Source: Candidatus Tepidiaquacellales bacterium OLB5 (lineage in GTDB: Bacteria; Bacteroidota; Ignavibacteria; Tepidaquicellales; OLB5). From it: a DNA stretch of 41,230 nucleotides. Every line of letters starts with the position of its first letter. Positions within the stretch are counted from its first letter, which is position 1. Below the pieces are notes generated by a model. The model had not been told where the DNA came from. It searched no databases and saw nothing but the letters and a program-made list of their open reading frames with translations. A program made the position numbers and the translations under genes. This document shows positions 1 through 8,589 of the stretch, one piece after another. The stretch covers positions 1 through 41,230 of the forward strand of contig LLZO01000277.1 of assembly GCA_001567545.1 (NCBI GenBank). The letters run 5' to 3'.

Positions 1-138
1 ATTGCAGTGGCTGTTTGTCATCATAATAAAATGCTGGGCCGGGGCAAGAGACCCAAAAAAATTTCCGGGATAGGCAAATCGGTAAACTGGGCAGAATTTA
101 TAAAGGATAATCCGGAAAGAGTTATTCTGCAGGGATAA
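1..138 (+). CDS. ruvC: RuvC Holliday junction resolvase, C-terminal end (5' cut by window)
   Basis: The open frame runs from the first base to TAA at 136-138. It encodes 45 residues beginning IAVAVCHHNK, which matches the C-terminal helix of RuvC (family pattern DAxAVAxCH; the catalytic Asp would lie just outside the window). RuvC cleaves Holliday junctions resolved with RuvAB. The identification rests on this short motif and on ruvA following 12 nt downstream on the same strand, a common ruvC-ruvA arrangement. The N-terminal catalytic residues cannot be seen. Confidence 0.85.
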   Translation: MAVAVCHHNKMLGRGKRPKKISGIGKSVNWAEFIKDNPERVILQG

Positions 139-150
139 AATCAATTCAGT

Positions 151-762
151 ATGATAGATTATATTAAAGGAAAGCTGGTAAGCAAAAAAACTGCCGGCAT
201 GGTAATAGAAGCAGGCGGAATAGGCTACAGCATTAATGCTACACTTGGTACCATTGAAAATACCGGTGAAACCGGTTCTGAAACCATGATACCTGTTCAC
301 CTGCATATTAAGGATAATCCTTTTGCTGTAATGCTTTATGGGTTCAGGGATGAAAATGAACGTGAATGTTTCAGGCAGATAATATCAGTATCAGGTATAG
401 GCCCTAAAACTGCATTAAGTATCCTTTCGGCTATTAATTACAATGAGCTTATTGAAATGATTGCTAAAGGAAATTATCATCCGCTTACAACAATATCAGG
501 AGTAGGCAAAAAAACAGCTGAAAGGCTTGCGGTTGAGCTGAAGGATAAAATAGGAAAAATTGAAAGTGATGTAACAAGCAGTTCAGTAAATACGGGTAAA
601 TTCGGAGAGCTGGGTAAAGCATCAGAAGTGATACAGGCACTGATGGCTTTGGGGTATAACAGAATAGAAGCTGATAAAATGGTAAAAACCATTTCATCAC
701 GCAGTGATTTTATGGATATGCCGGTTGAAACAATTGTACGTGAAATTTTAAGAGGGAAGTAA
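151..762 (+). CDS. ruvA: Holliday junction branch migration protein RuvA
   Basis: 203 residues, the usual RuvA length. RuvA binds the four-way junction as a tetramer and loads the RuvB motor. The N-terminal OB-fold starts MIDYIKGKLV and carries the typical YGFRDENERECFRQI stretch near residues 64-78. Two helix-hairpin-helix motifs follow (SGIGPKTALSIL near 81-92 and SGVGKKTAERLAVELK near 115-130). The C-terminal part (about 155-203, ending in VREILRGK) fits domain III, which contacts RuvB. It probably shares a transcript with ruvC. Its stop lies 2 nt from the convergent end of purF, with no visible terminator between them. Confidence 0.97.
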   Translation: MIDYIKGKLVSKKTAGMVIEAGGIGYSINATLGTIENTGETGSETMIPVHLHIKDNPFAVMLYGFRDENERECFRQIISVSGIGPKTALSILSAINYNELIEMIAKGNYHPLTTISGVGKKTAERLAVELKDKIGKIESDVTSSSVNTGKFGELGKASEVIQALMALGYNRIEADKMVKTISSRSDFMDMPVETIVREILRGK

Positions 763-764
763 AA

Positions 765-2303
765 CTAGCCTTCAAACTCAGCCTTATCAATTTCTTCGAT
801 AGGTATCGGGTATTTTCCGCTGAAGCAGGCATCACAGTATCCCACGGTTTCACCGTGTTTGTTAATTCCCTGCGGGACTGAATCATGCAGCTTTTCTAAA
901 GATAAATATTCAACTGAATTTACATCAAGGTATTCCCTTATTTTTTCAAGGTCACGGTCACATTGATTGGCAATAAGCTCTGATTTACTTGGGAAATCCA
1001 TTCCATAATAACATGGTGATATTATCGGCGGAGCGGTTATCCTTAAATGTATTTCCTTTGGTTTTGCTTCCTTAACCAGCTTAACAAGCTGTTTGGCTGT
1101 TGTACCTCGCACAATTGAATCATCGACAAGTACCACAATCCTGTCCTTAAGTACTGATTTAACAGTGTTAAACTTGGCTTTAACCTTTATTTCGCGGTTA
1201 TCCTGTCCCGGCTGGATAAATGTTCTTCCAATGTAATGGCTTCTTATCAAGCCCAGCTCAAGCTTAACGTATGGATTGCTTTTTATTGTTTCGGTTACAA
1301 AACCAAGCGCAGCAGTATTGCTGCTGTCAGGTACGCTGATTACCACAACTTTTTTATCTTCGATGTTTGCCTTGGGCGCAGGTTTTTCAATAGAAAGGTT
1401 TTTACCCAGTTTTCTTCTTACTTTATCTACAGTATGGCCGAATATAGTAGAATCAGGACGGGAAAAATATATATATTCAAAAATGCAGTGTTTTGTTTCA
1501 CCCTTAGTTTCAATTGAATATGATTTTACTTTTCCTGTTTTAATAACTTCTTCGTCAATCTGAATAATTTCACCGGCTTTTAAATCTCTGATGTAATCTG
1601 CATTAATAATATCAAATGCGCAGGTTTCTGATGCAAATACAAAGCTGGTGCCAAGCTTCGCCATAGAAAGAGGACGAACTGCATAAGGATCGCGTATTGC
1701 AAAAAGTTTATCATCAGTAAGCAGAATAATTGAATATGCTCCGCGGATCTGTCTTGCAGCATCAAGTATTTTATCTATCATTTCTGACTGCCTGGAGCGG
1801 GCAATGAGATGAAGAAATATTTCGCTGTCTGTTGAAGTTTGGAACAGGGTACCTTCATTCTGCAGCTTTTCCCTGAGCTCTTTTGTATTGGTAAAATTAC
1901 CGTTATGAGAAAGCGCCAAGTGCCCTTCTTTAAAATTAACCTTGAAAGGCTGAATATTTGCACGGCTATCTGAGGCACCGGTAGTTGAATAACGGTTATG
2001 ACCTATTGCTGCGGAGCCTTTAAGTACATTTGAAAGAATATTTTTACCTGAAAAAACATTAAGTGCAATTCCATGCCCTTTATGGATATTAAACCTGTAT
2101 TTACCGTTATCCAGCTTTTCTGATGAGCAGATTCCTGATGCTTCCTGGCCCCTGTGCTGCTGTGAGTGCAGCCCGTAGTATGTCATTACTGCGGCTTGCG
2201 GGTGGTCATAAATTCCGAATATAGCACAGTTACTGTGCGGTTTATCTTCACCGTCAAAATCAACGGGGTCATAATTTATTGTTTTTATTTCCGGTTTATC
2301 CAA
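765..2303 (-). CDS. purF: Amidophosphoribosyltransferase (glutamine PRPP amidotransferase)
   Basis: 512 residues. It catalyses the first committed step of purine synthesis, PRPP plus glutamine to 5-phosphoribosylamine. The N-terminal glutaminase domain has its nucleophile at Cys26 in NCAIFGIY, so a 25-residue propeptide must be removed. This is longer than the 11 residues of the B. subtilis enzyme. SHNGNF and the QQHRGQE region follow. The phosphoribosyltransferase domain has the PRPP loop VVLVDDSIVRGTT. Cysteines in KHCIFEY, ISPCYYG and CDACFSG match the four 4Fe-4S ligands of the Bacillus-type enzyme. It lies 26 nt downstream of the PHP gene on the same strand, so cotranscription is likely. 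Confidence 0.96.
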   Translation of the reverse strand: MDKPEIKTINYDPVDFDGEDKPHSNCAIFGIYDHPQAAVMTYYGLHSQQHRGQEASGICSSEKLDNGKYRFNIHKGHGIALNVFSGKNILSNVLKGSAAIGHNRYSTTGASDSRANIQPFKVNFKEGHLALSHNGNFTNTKELREKLQNEGTLFQTSTDSEIFLHLIARSRQSEMIDKILDAARQIRGAYSIILLTDDKLFAIRDPYAVRPLSMAKLGTSFVFASETCAFDIINADYIRDLKAGEIIQIDEEVIKTGKVKSYSIETKGETKHCIFEYIYFSRPDSTIFGHTVDKVRRKLGKNLSIEKPAPKANIEDKKVVVISVPDSSNTAALGFVTETIKSNPYVKLELGLIRSHYIGRTFIQPGQDNREIKVKAKFNTVKSVLKDRIVVLVDDSIVRGTTAKQLVKLVKEAKPKEIHLRITAPPIISPCYYGMDFPSKSELIANQCDRDLEKIREYLDVNSVEYLSLEKLHDSVPQGINKHGETVGYCDACFSGKYPIPIEEIDKAEFEG

Positions 2304-2329
2304 TTATATATTAAATTATTAATTTATTT

Positions 2330-3403
2330 TCAGTTTAACCTTATATGGTTTGAATATATCCAGCCTCTTTGATCTTTAAGGCACTCAATCCTGTAAACAC
2401 CTTTATCTTTTACTTCCCATGAAGCATTCATAGCTTTAATTTCTTTTACAGTATTTCCGTTATGTATTAACCTGATAACACACTCCTCAGGCACTAGGGC
2501 CCTTAGCAGAACAGGTTCATTTCCTGAAGTTATAGTATCACCCATAGTACAGTTAATACCTTTAAATTCTGCATAAAACCTGAAACCTTTTGCATTTCCG
2601 TTGTTATAATTTGCCGCAAAGCATTTACCGTTCTTTAATGCATTAAGTATGCCTGCTTTATCGGTTTCAAAGGTCTTCTGGTTATTTTTACTCAACGGCT
2701 TTTCCAGAATTACATGTGTTCTGATTGATTTAAACAGGACTTTATAAGCAAAGATCTCGACCTCAAAAAATCCAAGTACATTCTGCTTAAGCGCATGCGC
2801 ATCAACTCCGCCAATCCCGGTAACATGCCTGTTTAAAGAAGCATTATCCCAGCGTTTAAGGGTTTTATCTGAAGGAGCAATAACTGATTTCAGCGGATGG
2901 AGAAACCTGTCAATTTTATTGGATTCATTCATTCCTTCGATCCATTCGCTCATATGATTCCATATTTCAATCCCGGTATAATCATCTGTTTCTTCTGTCC
3001 AGGGATATGAAGGATGCTCCGGAAGGTGGTTTCTTTCTTCATCAGGGTGAGCAAGAAAGCCGATACCGCCTGCTTCCTTTATCTTCCGCACATATTCAGA
3101 TGCTGAAAGCTTGCAGCCAAGCTCGCCATTGGGCAATTCTGTATATGTGCCGATAACTTCGTTTAAACCGAATGCCAGGTAGTGATTTTTATTTTTCATA
3201 TCATTCACTTCATAGCCAATTATTACCATGACACCGTTTAGCCATTTTTCAAAACCGTCTTCTTTGGGCTTAAGGGTATTGTGATCAGTCATCATTATGA
3301 AATCCAGGTCAGAATCATATGCTGCTTTTGCAATATCCTCAATTTTGCCGGTCCCATCACTGTAAATAGAATGAATATGTACTGCCCCTGCGTATTCGTA
3401 CAT
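2330..3403 (-). CDS. PHP-domain metal-dependent hydrolase
   Basis: 357 residues. The N-terminal PHP domain shows metal ligands H9 and H11 in VHIHSIYSDG, D16, H41 in TDHNTL, then FLAHPDEE and GVDAHA further on. PHP proteins are phosphoesterases (for example histidinol phosphatase-like or nucleotide-phosphate hydrolases). Nothing seen here fixes the substrate. The region after about residue 260 looks like a beta-rich extension (EPVLLRALVPEECVIRLIHNG). No signal peptide is seen, so it is probably cytoplasmic. It is upstream of purF on the same strand, but a role in purine metabolism is only a guess from position. Confidence 0.85.
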   Translation of the reverse strand: MYEYAGAVHIHSIYSDGTGKIEDIAKAAYDSDLDFIMMTDHNTLKPKEDGFEKWLNGVMVIIGYEVNDMKNKNHYLAFGLNEVIGTYTELPNGELGCKLSASEYVRKIKEAGGIGFLAHPDEERNHLPEHPSYPWTEETDDYTGIEIWNHMSEWIEGMNESNKIDRFLHPLKSVIAPSDKTLKRWDNASLNRHVTGIGGVDAHALKQNVLGFFEVEIFAYKVLFKSIRTHVILEKPLSKNNQKTFETDKAGILNALKNGKCFAANYNNGNAKGFRFYAEFKGINCTMGDTITSGNEPVLLRALVPEECVIRLIHNGNTVKEIKAMNASWEVKDKGVYRIECLKDQRGWIYSNHIRLN

Positions 3404-3444
3404 CAGATATTTAACTTTTCGGTAAAATTTATTCCGGTAAAATA

Positions 3445-3452
3445 CAAAAATA
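3445..3452 (-). promoter_or_regulatory. Possible Bacteroidota -7 element for the PHP-purF unit
   Basis: Read on the minus strand this is TATTTTTG, matching the TAnnTTTG -7 consensus of Bacteroidota sigma factor, 42 nt upstream of the PHP start codon. The expected TTG -33 element is not clean (TTT at that spacing), so this is a weak call. Confidence 0.35.
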
Positions 3453-3492
3453 GCTTTAAAAGTATTTAATATAAATGTATTATTGTATATCT

Positions 3493-4113
3493 ATGAAAAT
3501 CACAGGAAAAAATTATAAGTTTCTGATATATTTTAACATAGCAGCCATAGTATTGCTGTTTAATGAAAGAACTGAAACACAGGTAAAAAATGAGAATTTT
3601 GCTTTAAAATGGGGCAGCTGGCTGCTGCTTCAGGCAATTCCATCGCCGGGATTTTATGAAGACAGAAATGAATTTGAGGGAGAAAATAATAAAAACGGAA
3701 TAAAATTCGGGCTTTCCTGGCAGCTAACGCCTGTTGCTTACTCCTGGAACAGTAATAAATATGTATCAAAATTCAGTTTTTTCCATATAAAACCTTCTAA
3801 AAGATTTTCAGGTTCAGGAGAGCTTTTTTTTGAACCGGTCGTGATCCCGGGAGGTTTTAATAATAATTCTTTAAAGAAATTCACCTATAAAACAGGAGTG
3901 CGTTTAGTATTCCCGGTTTTTCACGGGGGAGAGTACCTGGCTGTATCACTGGGCAGCGGTTATACTGAACAGAATACCGCTACCGGTAAATATTCCGGTA
4001 TAACTTACGAAGCAGGAATTTATAGTTTTTTTGGTATGCTGGGCATTAAGTTCAATTATAATCAAAATTTATTAAGCAGGTATAATATAGGGTTATACAT
4101 AAAATATTATTAA
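3493..4113 (+). CDS. Hypothetical secreted or outer-membrane protein
   Basis: Family not recognised. About 206 residues from the ATG at 3493; an in-frame ATG at 3475 would add six residues ahead of what looks like a signal sequence (MKITGKNYKFLIYFNIAAIVLLF). The body alternates aromatic and small residues in short strands (FEPVVIPGGF, GVRLVFPVFHGGEYLAVSLGSGY, GIYSFFGMLGIKFNYN) and ends in aromatic YIKYY, which resembles small outer-membrane beta-barrels. Its stop codon overlaps by one base the ATG at 4113 of the next gene (TAATG), which suggests translational coupling. Confidence 0.6.
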   Translation: MKITGKNYKFLIYFNIAAIVLLFNERTETQVKNENFALKWGSWLLLQAIPSPGFYEDRNEFEGENNKNGIKFGLSWQLTPVAYSWNSNKYVSKFSFFHIKPSKRFSGSGELFFEPVVIPGGFNNNSLKKFTYKTGVRLVFPVFHGGEYLAVSLGSGYTEQNTATGKYSGITYEAGIYSFFGMLGIKFNYNQNLLSRYNIGLYIKYY

Positions 4114-4215
4114 TGAAAGTTTTTTTAAAAATATTAATACTGTTTATTACAGCGTACATTTTTTTCATCATGCAACCTGCTTCTGGTTGCTGTGCGGAAT
4201 GTTCCCGTGTTTTTT
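4113..4215 (+). other. Out-of-frame lipoprotein signal of the downstream metallo-hydrolase (frameshift)
   Basis: An ATG at 4113 overlaps the previous stop (TAATG) and opens a frame encoding MKVFLKILILFITAYIFF, a clear hydrophobic signal. This frame stops at TGA 4213-4215 while the hydrolase body continues in the next frame. If the T7 run at 4159-4165 is read as T6, the two join. The signal then ends in IFSSCN, a good lipobox, and runs straight into RNVPVFFEAP. The most likely cause is a one-base insertion in the homopolymer. Confidence 0.7.
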
Positions 4216-5094
4216 GAAGCTCCGCAAAAAGTAAAGAATAAGATATCACATCCTGTCAGGGATGATGTACGGCTTTCAGCATTATGGATAGGGCATGCAA
4301 CTGTACTGATACAGATGGATGATAAAATTATTATTACAGATCCTTTTTTAAGCGAAACAGCCGGGGAATTTGCCCGGAGAGTAGTTGAACCGGGGATAGA
4401 AGAAAAAAACATTCCGGCATGCGATCTTATTCTGCTTTCTCACTCTCATTTTGACCATTTGAACTATTACAGCCTTGAAGTTCTTGAAAGCAAAATAACC
4501 GCAAACAGTAAAATTAAAACATCTTTAGTTTTCCCGGAAGATATGGAAAACTACCTGCCCCGTTATAACATGGAAATGATCAGATTGAAAAATGATAAAG
4601 GATATACCAGTTCAATTATAGGTGAATCAACAGATGTAAACGGTATAAAAGTTACAGCAGTTTATGCACAGCACTGGGGCGGCAGGTACGGAGTTGACGG
4701 GTTTGTATGGGGTGATAATGCTTTTACAGGCTATGTTATAGAATACAACGGTATGACGGTTTATTTTGCAGGTGATACAGGGTATGACCCGGTAAAATTC
4801 AGGCAGCTTGGTGAAAAATTTAGAATAGACCTGGCACTTATCCCGATAGGGCCGTGTGCAGACTGCAGGCAATGCGGGACATATAATCATGTTTTCCCGC
4901 CGGATGCATACAGCATTTTTACGGACCTGAAGGCAAAATGGATGATACCTGTTCATTTCGGCACACTACATTTTGCACAGGCAGACCCAATGGAACCGGT
5001 ATATGCATTCAGGGAAATTGTGCGAACAAATAAAGCGGAAGAAAAAGTTCACATTTTAAATATCGGCGAGCAGAAAATCCTGATTAAGAAGTAA
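4192..5094 (+). CDS. Metallo-beta-lactamase-fold hydrolase (UlaG/NAPE-PLD-like), 5' end frameshifted
   Basis: 300 residues from a GTG at 4192, the only start left in this frame. Metal-binding motifs are HSHFDH, then the His in AQHWGGRYG, the Asp in FAGDTGYD and a late His in PVHFGTLHF. This set fits the MBL-fold group containing UlaG lactonases and the NAPE-PLD-like (RomA) phosphodiesterases; the substrate cannot be told. The real start is probably ATG 4113, giving a membrane-anchored lipoprotein once one T is removed from the 4159-4165 run. The 3' end overlaps the convergent holB by 11 bp. Confidence 0.88.
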   Translation: MRNVPVFFEAPQKVKNKISHPVRDDVRLSALWIGHATVLIQMDDKIIITDPFLSETAGEFARRVVEPGIEEKNIPACDLILLSHSHFDHLNYYSLEVLESKITANSKIKTSLVFPEDMENYLPRYNMEMIRLKNDKGYTSSIIGESTDVNGIKVTAVYAQHWGGRYGVDGFVWGDNAFTGYVIEYNGMTVYFAGDTGYDPVKFRQLGEKFRIDLALIPIGPCADCRQCGTYNHVFPPDAYSIFTDLKAKWMIPVHFGTLHFAQADPMEPVYAFREIVRTNKAEEKVHILNIGEQKILIKK

Positions 5095-6214
5095 ACAATT
5101 TACGCAGTTTAAGTGAAAGATTTACCATGATCAATGTTAATTGAATGTTCTGGCCTATCAGTTTTTCAGATTCTTCGAGCTGTAAGACTATATTGAACAG
5201 ATCGCTGTTCGGAAAGTTAATATTCAGCCTGCTGAGTCTTTCAGCAAGGTCAAAATTAACCAGGTTTTCGGAATTTGCCTCACCGGAGGCTTTAACCCTG
5301 ATAAGATCGCGAACCCATATGCTTAAAAAAAACAGGAACTGCCTGGTTTTTTCCCTGTCATTTTTGGCTGTAATATTCCGGCTGATAAACACAGTTTGAG
5401 CAAAATCCTTCTTTAATAATGATACAAGATATTCCAGGGCAGTTTTCCTCAGGTCTTCGATACCGGAAACCAGCAGCTCCTTTGCGCGGCTATAGCTTCC
5501 AAAACTAAGGCGTGAGGCAAGCTTTACCTGTTTTTCTGAATAATTTCCTTCAGTAAAAAGTTTATCAGCGATATCCTGTTCTTTAAGCGCTTCAAAATGA
5601 ATTTTCTGGCATCTGCCGATAATAGTTTGCGGAAGAGAGTTAACTTTTGAAGTAGTTAAAATGATTATACTGTTCTTTGGAGGCTCTTCCAGGATTTTCA
5701 GCAGGGCATTTGCGGCTTCCTGTCTCATTTTATCTGCTTCTGATACCAGGAATACTTTGATTTTTCCGCGGGGAGCGGAAAGATATATTTTACTGACAAG
5801 GTCCCTTATTGAGTTTATTCTGATATTATTAGCGCCTGTAAGCTTGATATGATGATAAGGATTTTCTGATTTAAGCGCCAGCTGTTCCATGTATTCATCA
5901 AAATCAGCTGCAGCCAGCTTTTCAACCGGGTCTGAATCAGATTCATCACTTTTGGCAGAAGGCAAAGCACAGACCAGCTTAAAATAATCAGAGCGAAAGC
6001 GGGTAATTTTTATGCAGTCATCACATTTATCACAAGCATTATTACCCGGCTGAACATCAGTACAGTTAAGAAGTTTTGCAAATTCAATGGCAGCGGCATC
6101 TTTACCTACGCCGTCAATTCCTTCAAAAAGATAAGCATGACCCGTTTTACCTGCACCGAAAACTGCAGATAGTTTTTCCTTTACTTCATTTTGCCCTGTA
6201 ATATTATTCCACAT
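5084..6214 (-). CDS. holB: DNA polymerase III delta-prime subunit
   Basis: 376 residues. It belongs to the clamp-loader complex that places the sliding clamp on primed DNA. The N-terminal AAA-like module has HAYLFEGIDGVGKD, a P-loop-like sequence with Asp where Ser/Thr is usual, which fits the non-hydrolysing delta-prime subunit. A zinc module follows (C-x12-CDKCDDC near residues 51-67). LLKILEEPPKNSIIILTT is the classic clamp-loader signature. The family SRC motif appears as GRCQ, with Gly for Ser. The start lies 10 nt from the stop of the upstream Omp85 gene on the same strand, so the two are likely cotranscribed. Confidence 0.9.
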   Translation of the reverse strand: MWNNITGQNEVKEKLSAVFGAGKTGHAYLFEGIDGVGKDAAAIEFAKLLNCTDVQPGNNACDKCDDCIKITRFRSDYFKLVCALPSAKSDESDSDPVEKLAAADFDEYMEQLALKSENPYHHIKLTGANNIRINSIRDLVSKIYLSAPRGKIKVFLVSEADKMRQEAANALLKILEEPPKNSIIILTTSKVNSLPQTIIGRCQKIHFEALKEQDIADKLFTEGNYSEKQVKLASRLSFGSYSRAKELLVSGIEDLRKTALEYLVSLLKKDFAQTVFISRNITAKNDREKTRQFLFFLSIWVRDLIRVKASGEANSENLVNFDLAERLSRLNINFPNSDLFNIVLQLEESEKLIGQNIQLTLIMVNLSLKLRKLFTS

Positions 6215-6224
6215 TATTTATTCA

Positions 6225-8231
6225 TTAATAAGCATTTCCTAACCCGAACTGAATTGCATATTTGGACTTAAAAATATTTCCAGGCTGCTGCCACAGCCAT
6301 TTATCGCCATCAGGCGCAAGCGGATCATACAGCTTAAAACCCAGGTCTATCCTGATTGGCCCTACGAACGAATCATACCTGACCCCGAATCCGGCTGCAA
6401 GCGCAATCTGGTCCATCCTGAAAAATCTGTCGCTTTCCCAAACATTACCGTAGTCAAAAAATAAAACACCCCACAAAGGATACAGAAAGCTTCGCTGCGG
6501 AAATGGTTTTCTTCTCCATTCAACACTTCCGAATAAAAGGAACTTTCCGCCTTCTTCCGGGTTATCGAGTATACCGCCTTTTTGAGCACCCCAGCCCCTG
6601 ATACTGTTGCCGCCTCCCATAAAAAATTTGTATAATTTATCAACTGCAACAATATTTTCCCCGCTTCCGTATTCTATAATATCACCGATTTCAAAATGAG
6701 TTGCTACAATAGAGCTTGCCCTGTCATCAGAAATATCAAAATAAAAGCTGTTTACAGTGCTTAGCTTTACATACTGGGAATATAGCAGGCTGCTGTTTAC
6801 CAATGTCAGCAGTCTTGGCAATGCACCGGCTGATTCAGCCGAGATAGTATGATAGAATCCTTTGGAAGGATTAAACAGGCTGTTTGTATTATTATGAACA
6901 AGATTTAAGCCAATGATACTGTTTACAAAATAGAATTTGAAATTTCCCAGTTCATTTTCCTGTTCATCAGTTATTTTTAAGTTCAAATTTACGTAGTCAA
7001 ATGTCAGATCAGAATATGCATTGTTATAAAATGTATAGTCAGCAATGTAATATGAAAGTCTGAGCAGGTTCCTGAATACTACAGCACTTGTATTTTTGTT
7101 AATATTAAGAAAGGCAATTTCGGGAGAAAGAGTTGCTGTAATATTCCGGTTAAACAGAAATGGCTGAAATAATGAGAAATTAATAGAAGCCCCGTTAATA
7201 TAGCGTGAATTGTATAAACCTTCTGTTGTGATGCTGAATGTTCTTCCGCCGCCAAAGAAATATTTATCCTTATATTCAAGATTTGCCCCTAAAAAAAGCC
7301 TGTTAGACTGATATGAAGTATATATGCTTGGTGTCAGCTCATATTTGTTATTAATAGTAATATTAACATTCATTTCAATTGTCCTGTCCGGTAAAATAGT
7401 ATCTTCAACAACCCTGCCCAGCTGAATAATAGCAAGCTTTGAAAAATTCCTTTCAGTTTCAATCAGCTTGCTTCTGTTAAAAATTTCACCTTCCTTAAAC
7501 GCAATTTCACGGGTAATTATATCTTTGGATATATCATATTTATTCTTCTCTATATCAATATTAATTTTGCCGAACCTGTAAACTTCTTTTGTTCCTATAA
7601 AACGAAGCCTGACAAGCACTTTATTCTTGTATTCGGGGTTTTTCTGCATCTCATCGGAAAATTTTCCTATAATAATTCCTCTCCTTGAAGAATCTATCCT
7701 GCTTCTTATAGTATCTATCTGCGCATAATAATAACCGTTATTCTGAAGTATCCCGATAATCCGGTCCCTTTCCTGTGATATTTTATTTTTGTTGTAAGGA
7801 TTCCCCGGTTCGATAAGCTGGCTGGAATAAACAGAGCTTTTTATAGAAGGAGGAAGGCTGTCCAGTCCCTGGTACCTGATTTCCTTTATAAGATACTGAG
7901 AGTTTTCAATGATAATGAACTTAATATCTGTTTCATTATCATCTTTATCATAAGAAGTAACGGTATCAATTGCAACGTCAAAGAAACCATTATCGAAATA
8001 ATATTTATTTAACCTTCCGATATCTTCTTCCAGGTTTACCCTGTTGAAATATTTTTCCCTTGGCAGCAGCATTATATCCAGCAGCGAAGCTTCCTGGATT
8101 ATTTCAGTTTTTTTATACTCAAAAGTAATATCCCCGGTCTCAGTTTTATCTGCCTGTGAAAATAAAGAGCCGGTTAATAATAATACCAGAATTGCGGCCG
8201 GAAGGTAAAAATAGGTTTGTGATTTTTTCAA
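6225..8231 (-). CDS. Omp85-family outer membrane protein (BamA/TamA-like)
   Basis: 668 residues with a signal peptide (AAILVLLLTGSLFSQA). Residues about 30-300 look like POTRA repeats, seen as repeated short units such as IKEIRYQGLDSLP and FGKINIDIEKNKYDI. A 16-strand-type surface-antigen barrel fills the rest. The loop-6 motif GGGNSIRGWG lies at residues 539-548, with the conserved Arg at 545. Family members insert or export outer-membrane proteins. It is shorter than typical BamA (about 800 residues), so it may be a TamA-like or accessory paralogue rather than the essential BamA. A terminator separates it from DUF2795 upstream. Confidence 0.88.
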   Translation of the reverse strand: MKKSQTYFYLPAAILVLLLTGSLFSQADKTETGDITFEYKKTEIIQEASLLDIMLLPREKYFNRVNLEEDIGRLNKYYFDNGFFDVAIDTVTSYDKDDNETDIKFIIIENSQYLIKEIRYQGLDSLPPSIKSSVYSSQLIEPGNPYNKNKISQERDRIIGILQNNGYYYAQIDTIRSRIDSSRRGIIIGKFSDEMQKNPEYKNKVLVRLRFIGTKEVYRFGKINIDIEKNKYDISKDIITREIAFKEGEIFNRSKLIETERNFSKLAIIQLGRVVEDTILPDRTIEMNVNITINNKYELTPSIYTSYQSNRLFLGANLEYKDKYFFGGGRTFSITTEGLYNSRYINGASINFSLFQPFLFNRNITATLSPEIAFLNINKNTSAVVFRNLLRLSYYIADYTFYNNAYSDLTFDYVNLNLKITDEQENELGNFKFYFVNSIIGLNLVHNNTNSLFNPSKGFYHTISAESAGALPRLLTLVNSSLLYSQYVKLSTVNSFYFDISDDRASSIVATHFEIGDIIEYGSGENIVAVDKLYKFFMGGGNSIRGWGAQKGGILDNPEEGGKFLLFGSVEWRRKPFPQRSFLYPLWGVLFFDYGNVWESDRFFRMDQIALAAGFGVRYDSFVGPIRIDLGFKLYDPLAPDGDKWLWQQPGNIFKSKYAIQFGLGNAY

Positions 8232-8274
8232 TAATATCAGAGTAAAAATTGAAATGATTATATTATTTCAACTG

Positions 8275-8299
8275 TAAAAAACCCCGATTGCTCGGGGTT
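8275..8299 (-). terminator. Rho-independent terminator after DUF2795
   Basis: The inverted repeat AACCCCGA-TTGC-TCGGGGTT lies at 8280-8299 and is followed on the minus strand by a run of six T. It sits 17 nt past the DUF2795 stop and upstream of the Omp85 gene, so the Omp85-holB pair needs its own promoter. Confidence 0.88.
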
Positions 8300-8315
8300 A
8301 AAATGGAGCTTAAAT

Positions 8316-8543
8316 TTAAAAATCTTTTTCTTCATCATCATAGAAAAAGTCTTCCTTGGTCGGGTAATCAAGCCAAATCTCTTCTATGCTTTCGTAAGGC
8401 TCATCAGTATCCTCCAGATCCCTGAGGTTTTCTATAACCTCCTGGGGAGCCCCCGTTCTTATAGCATAATCTATGAGCTCTGCTTTATTAGCCGGCCACG
8501 GTGCGTCATCAAGGTAAGAAGCCAGTTCCAGAGTCCATACCAT
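8316..8543 (-). CDS. DUF2795 family small acidic protein
   Basis: 75 residues. The sequence ELASYLDDAPWPANKAELIDYAIRTGAPQEVIENL is the DUF2795 signature, a small helical domain of unknown function found in many bacteria. The C-terminus is very acidic (FFYDDEEKDF). A GGAG Shine-Dalgarno lies 8 nt upstream of the ATG, stronger than for most genes here, and a terminator follows directly. It is 46 nt downstream of the Opp/Dpp permease gene and may be read through from that operon, but no functional link is evident. Confidence 0.85.
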   Translation of the reverse strand: MVWTLELASYLDDAPWPANKAELIDYAIRTGAPQEVIENLRDLEDTDEPYESIEEIWLDYPTKEDFFYDDEEKDF

Positions 8544-8589
8544 ATTTACATCTCCTTTTATTTATATTTTTATATTGTAAATTCTAAAA

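Noticed and set aside
485..700. Two open frames on the minus strand inside ruvA
   Set aside because: They are antisense to a well-supported ruvA, have no recognisable domain and no ribosome site.
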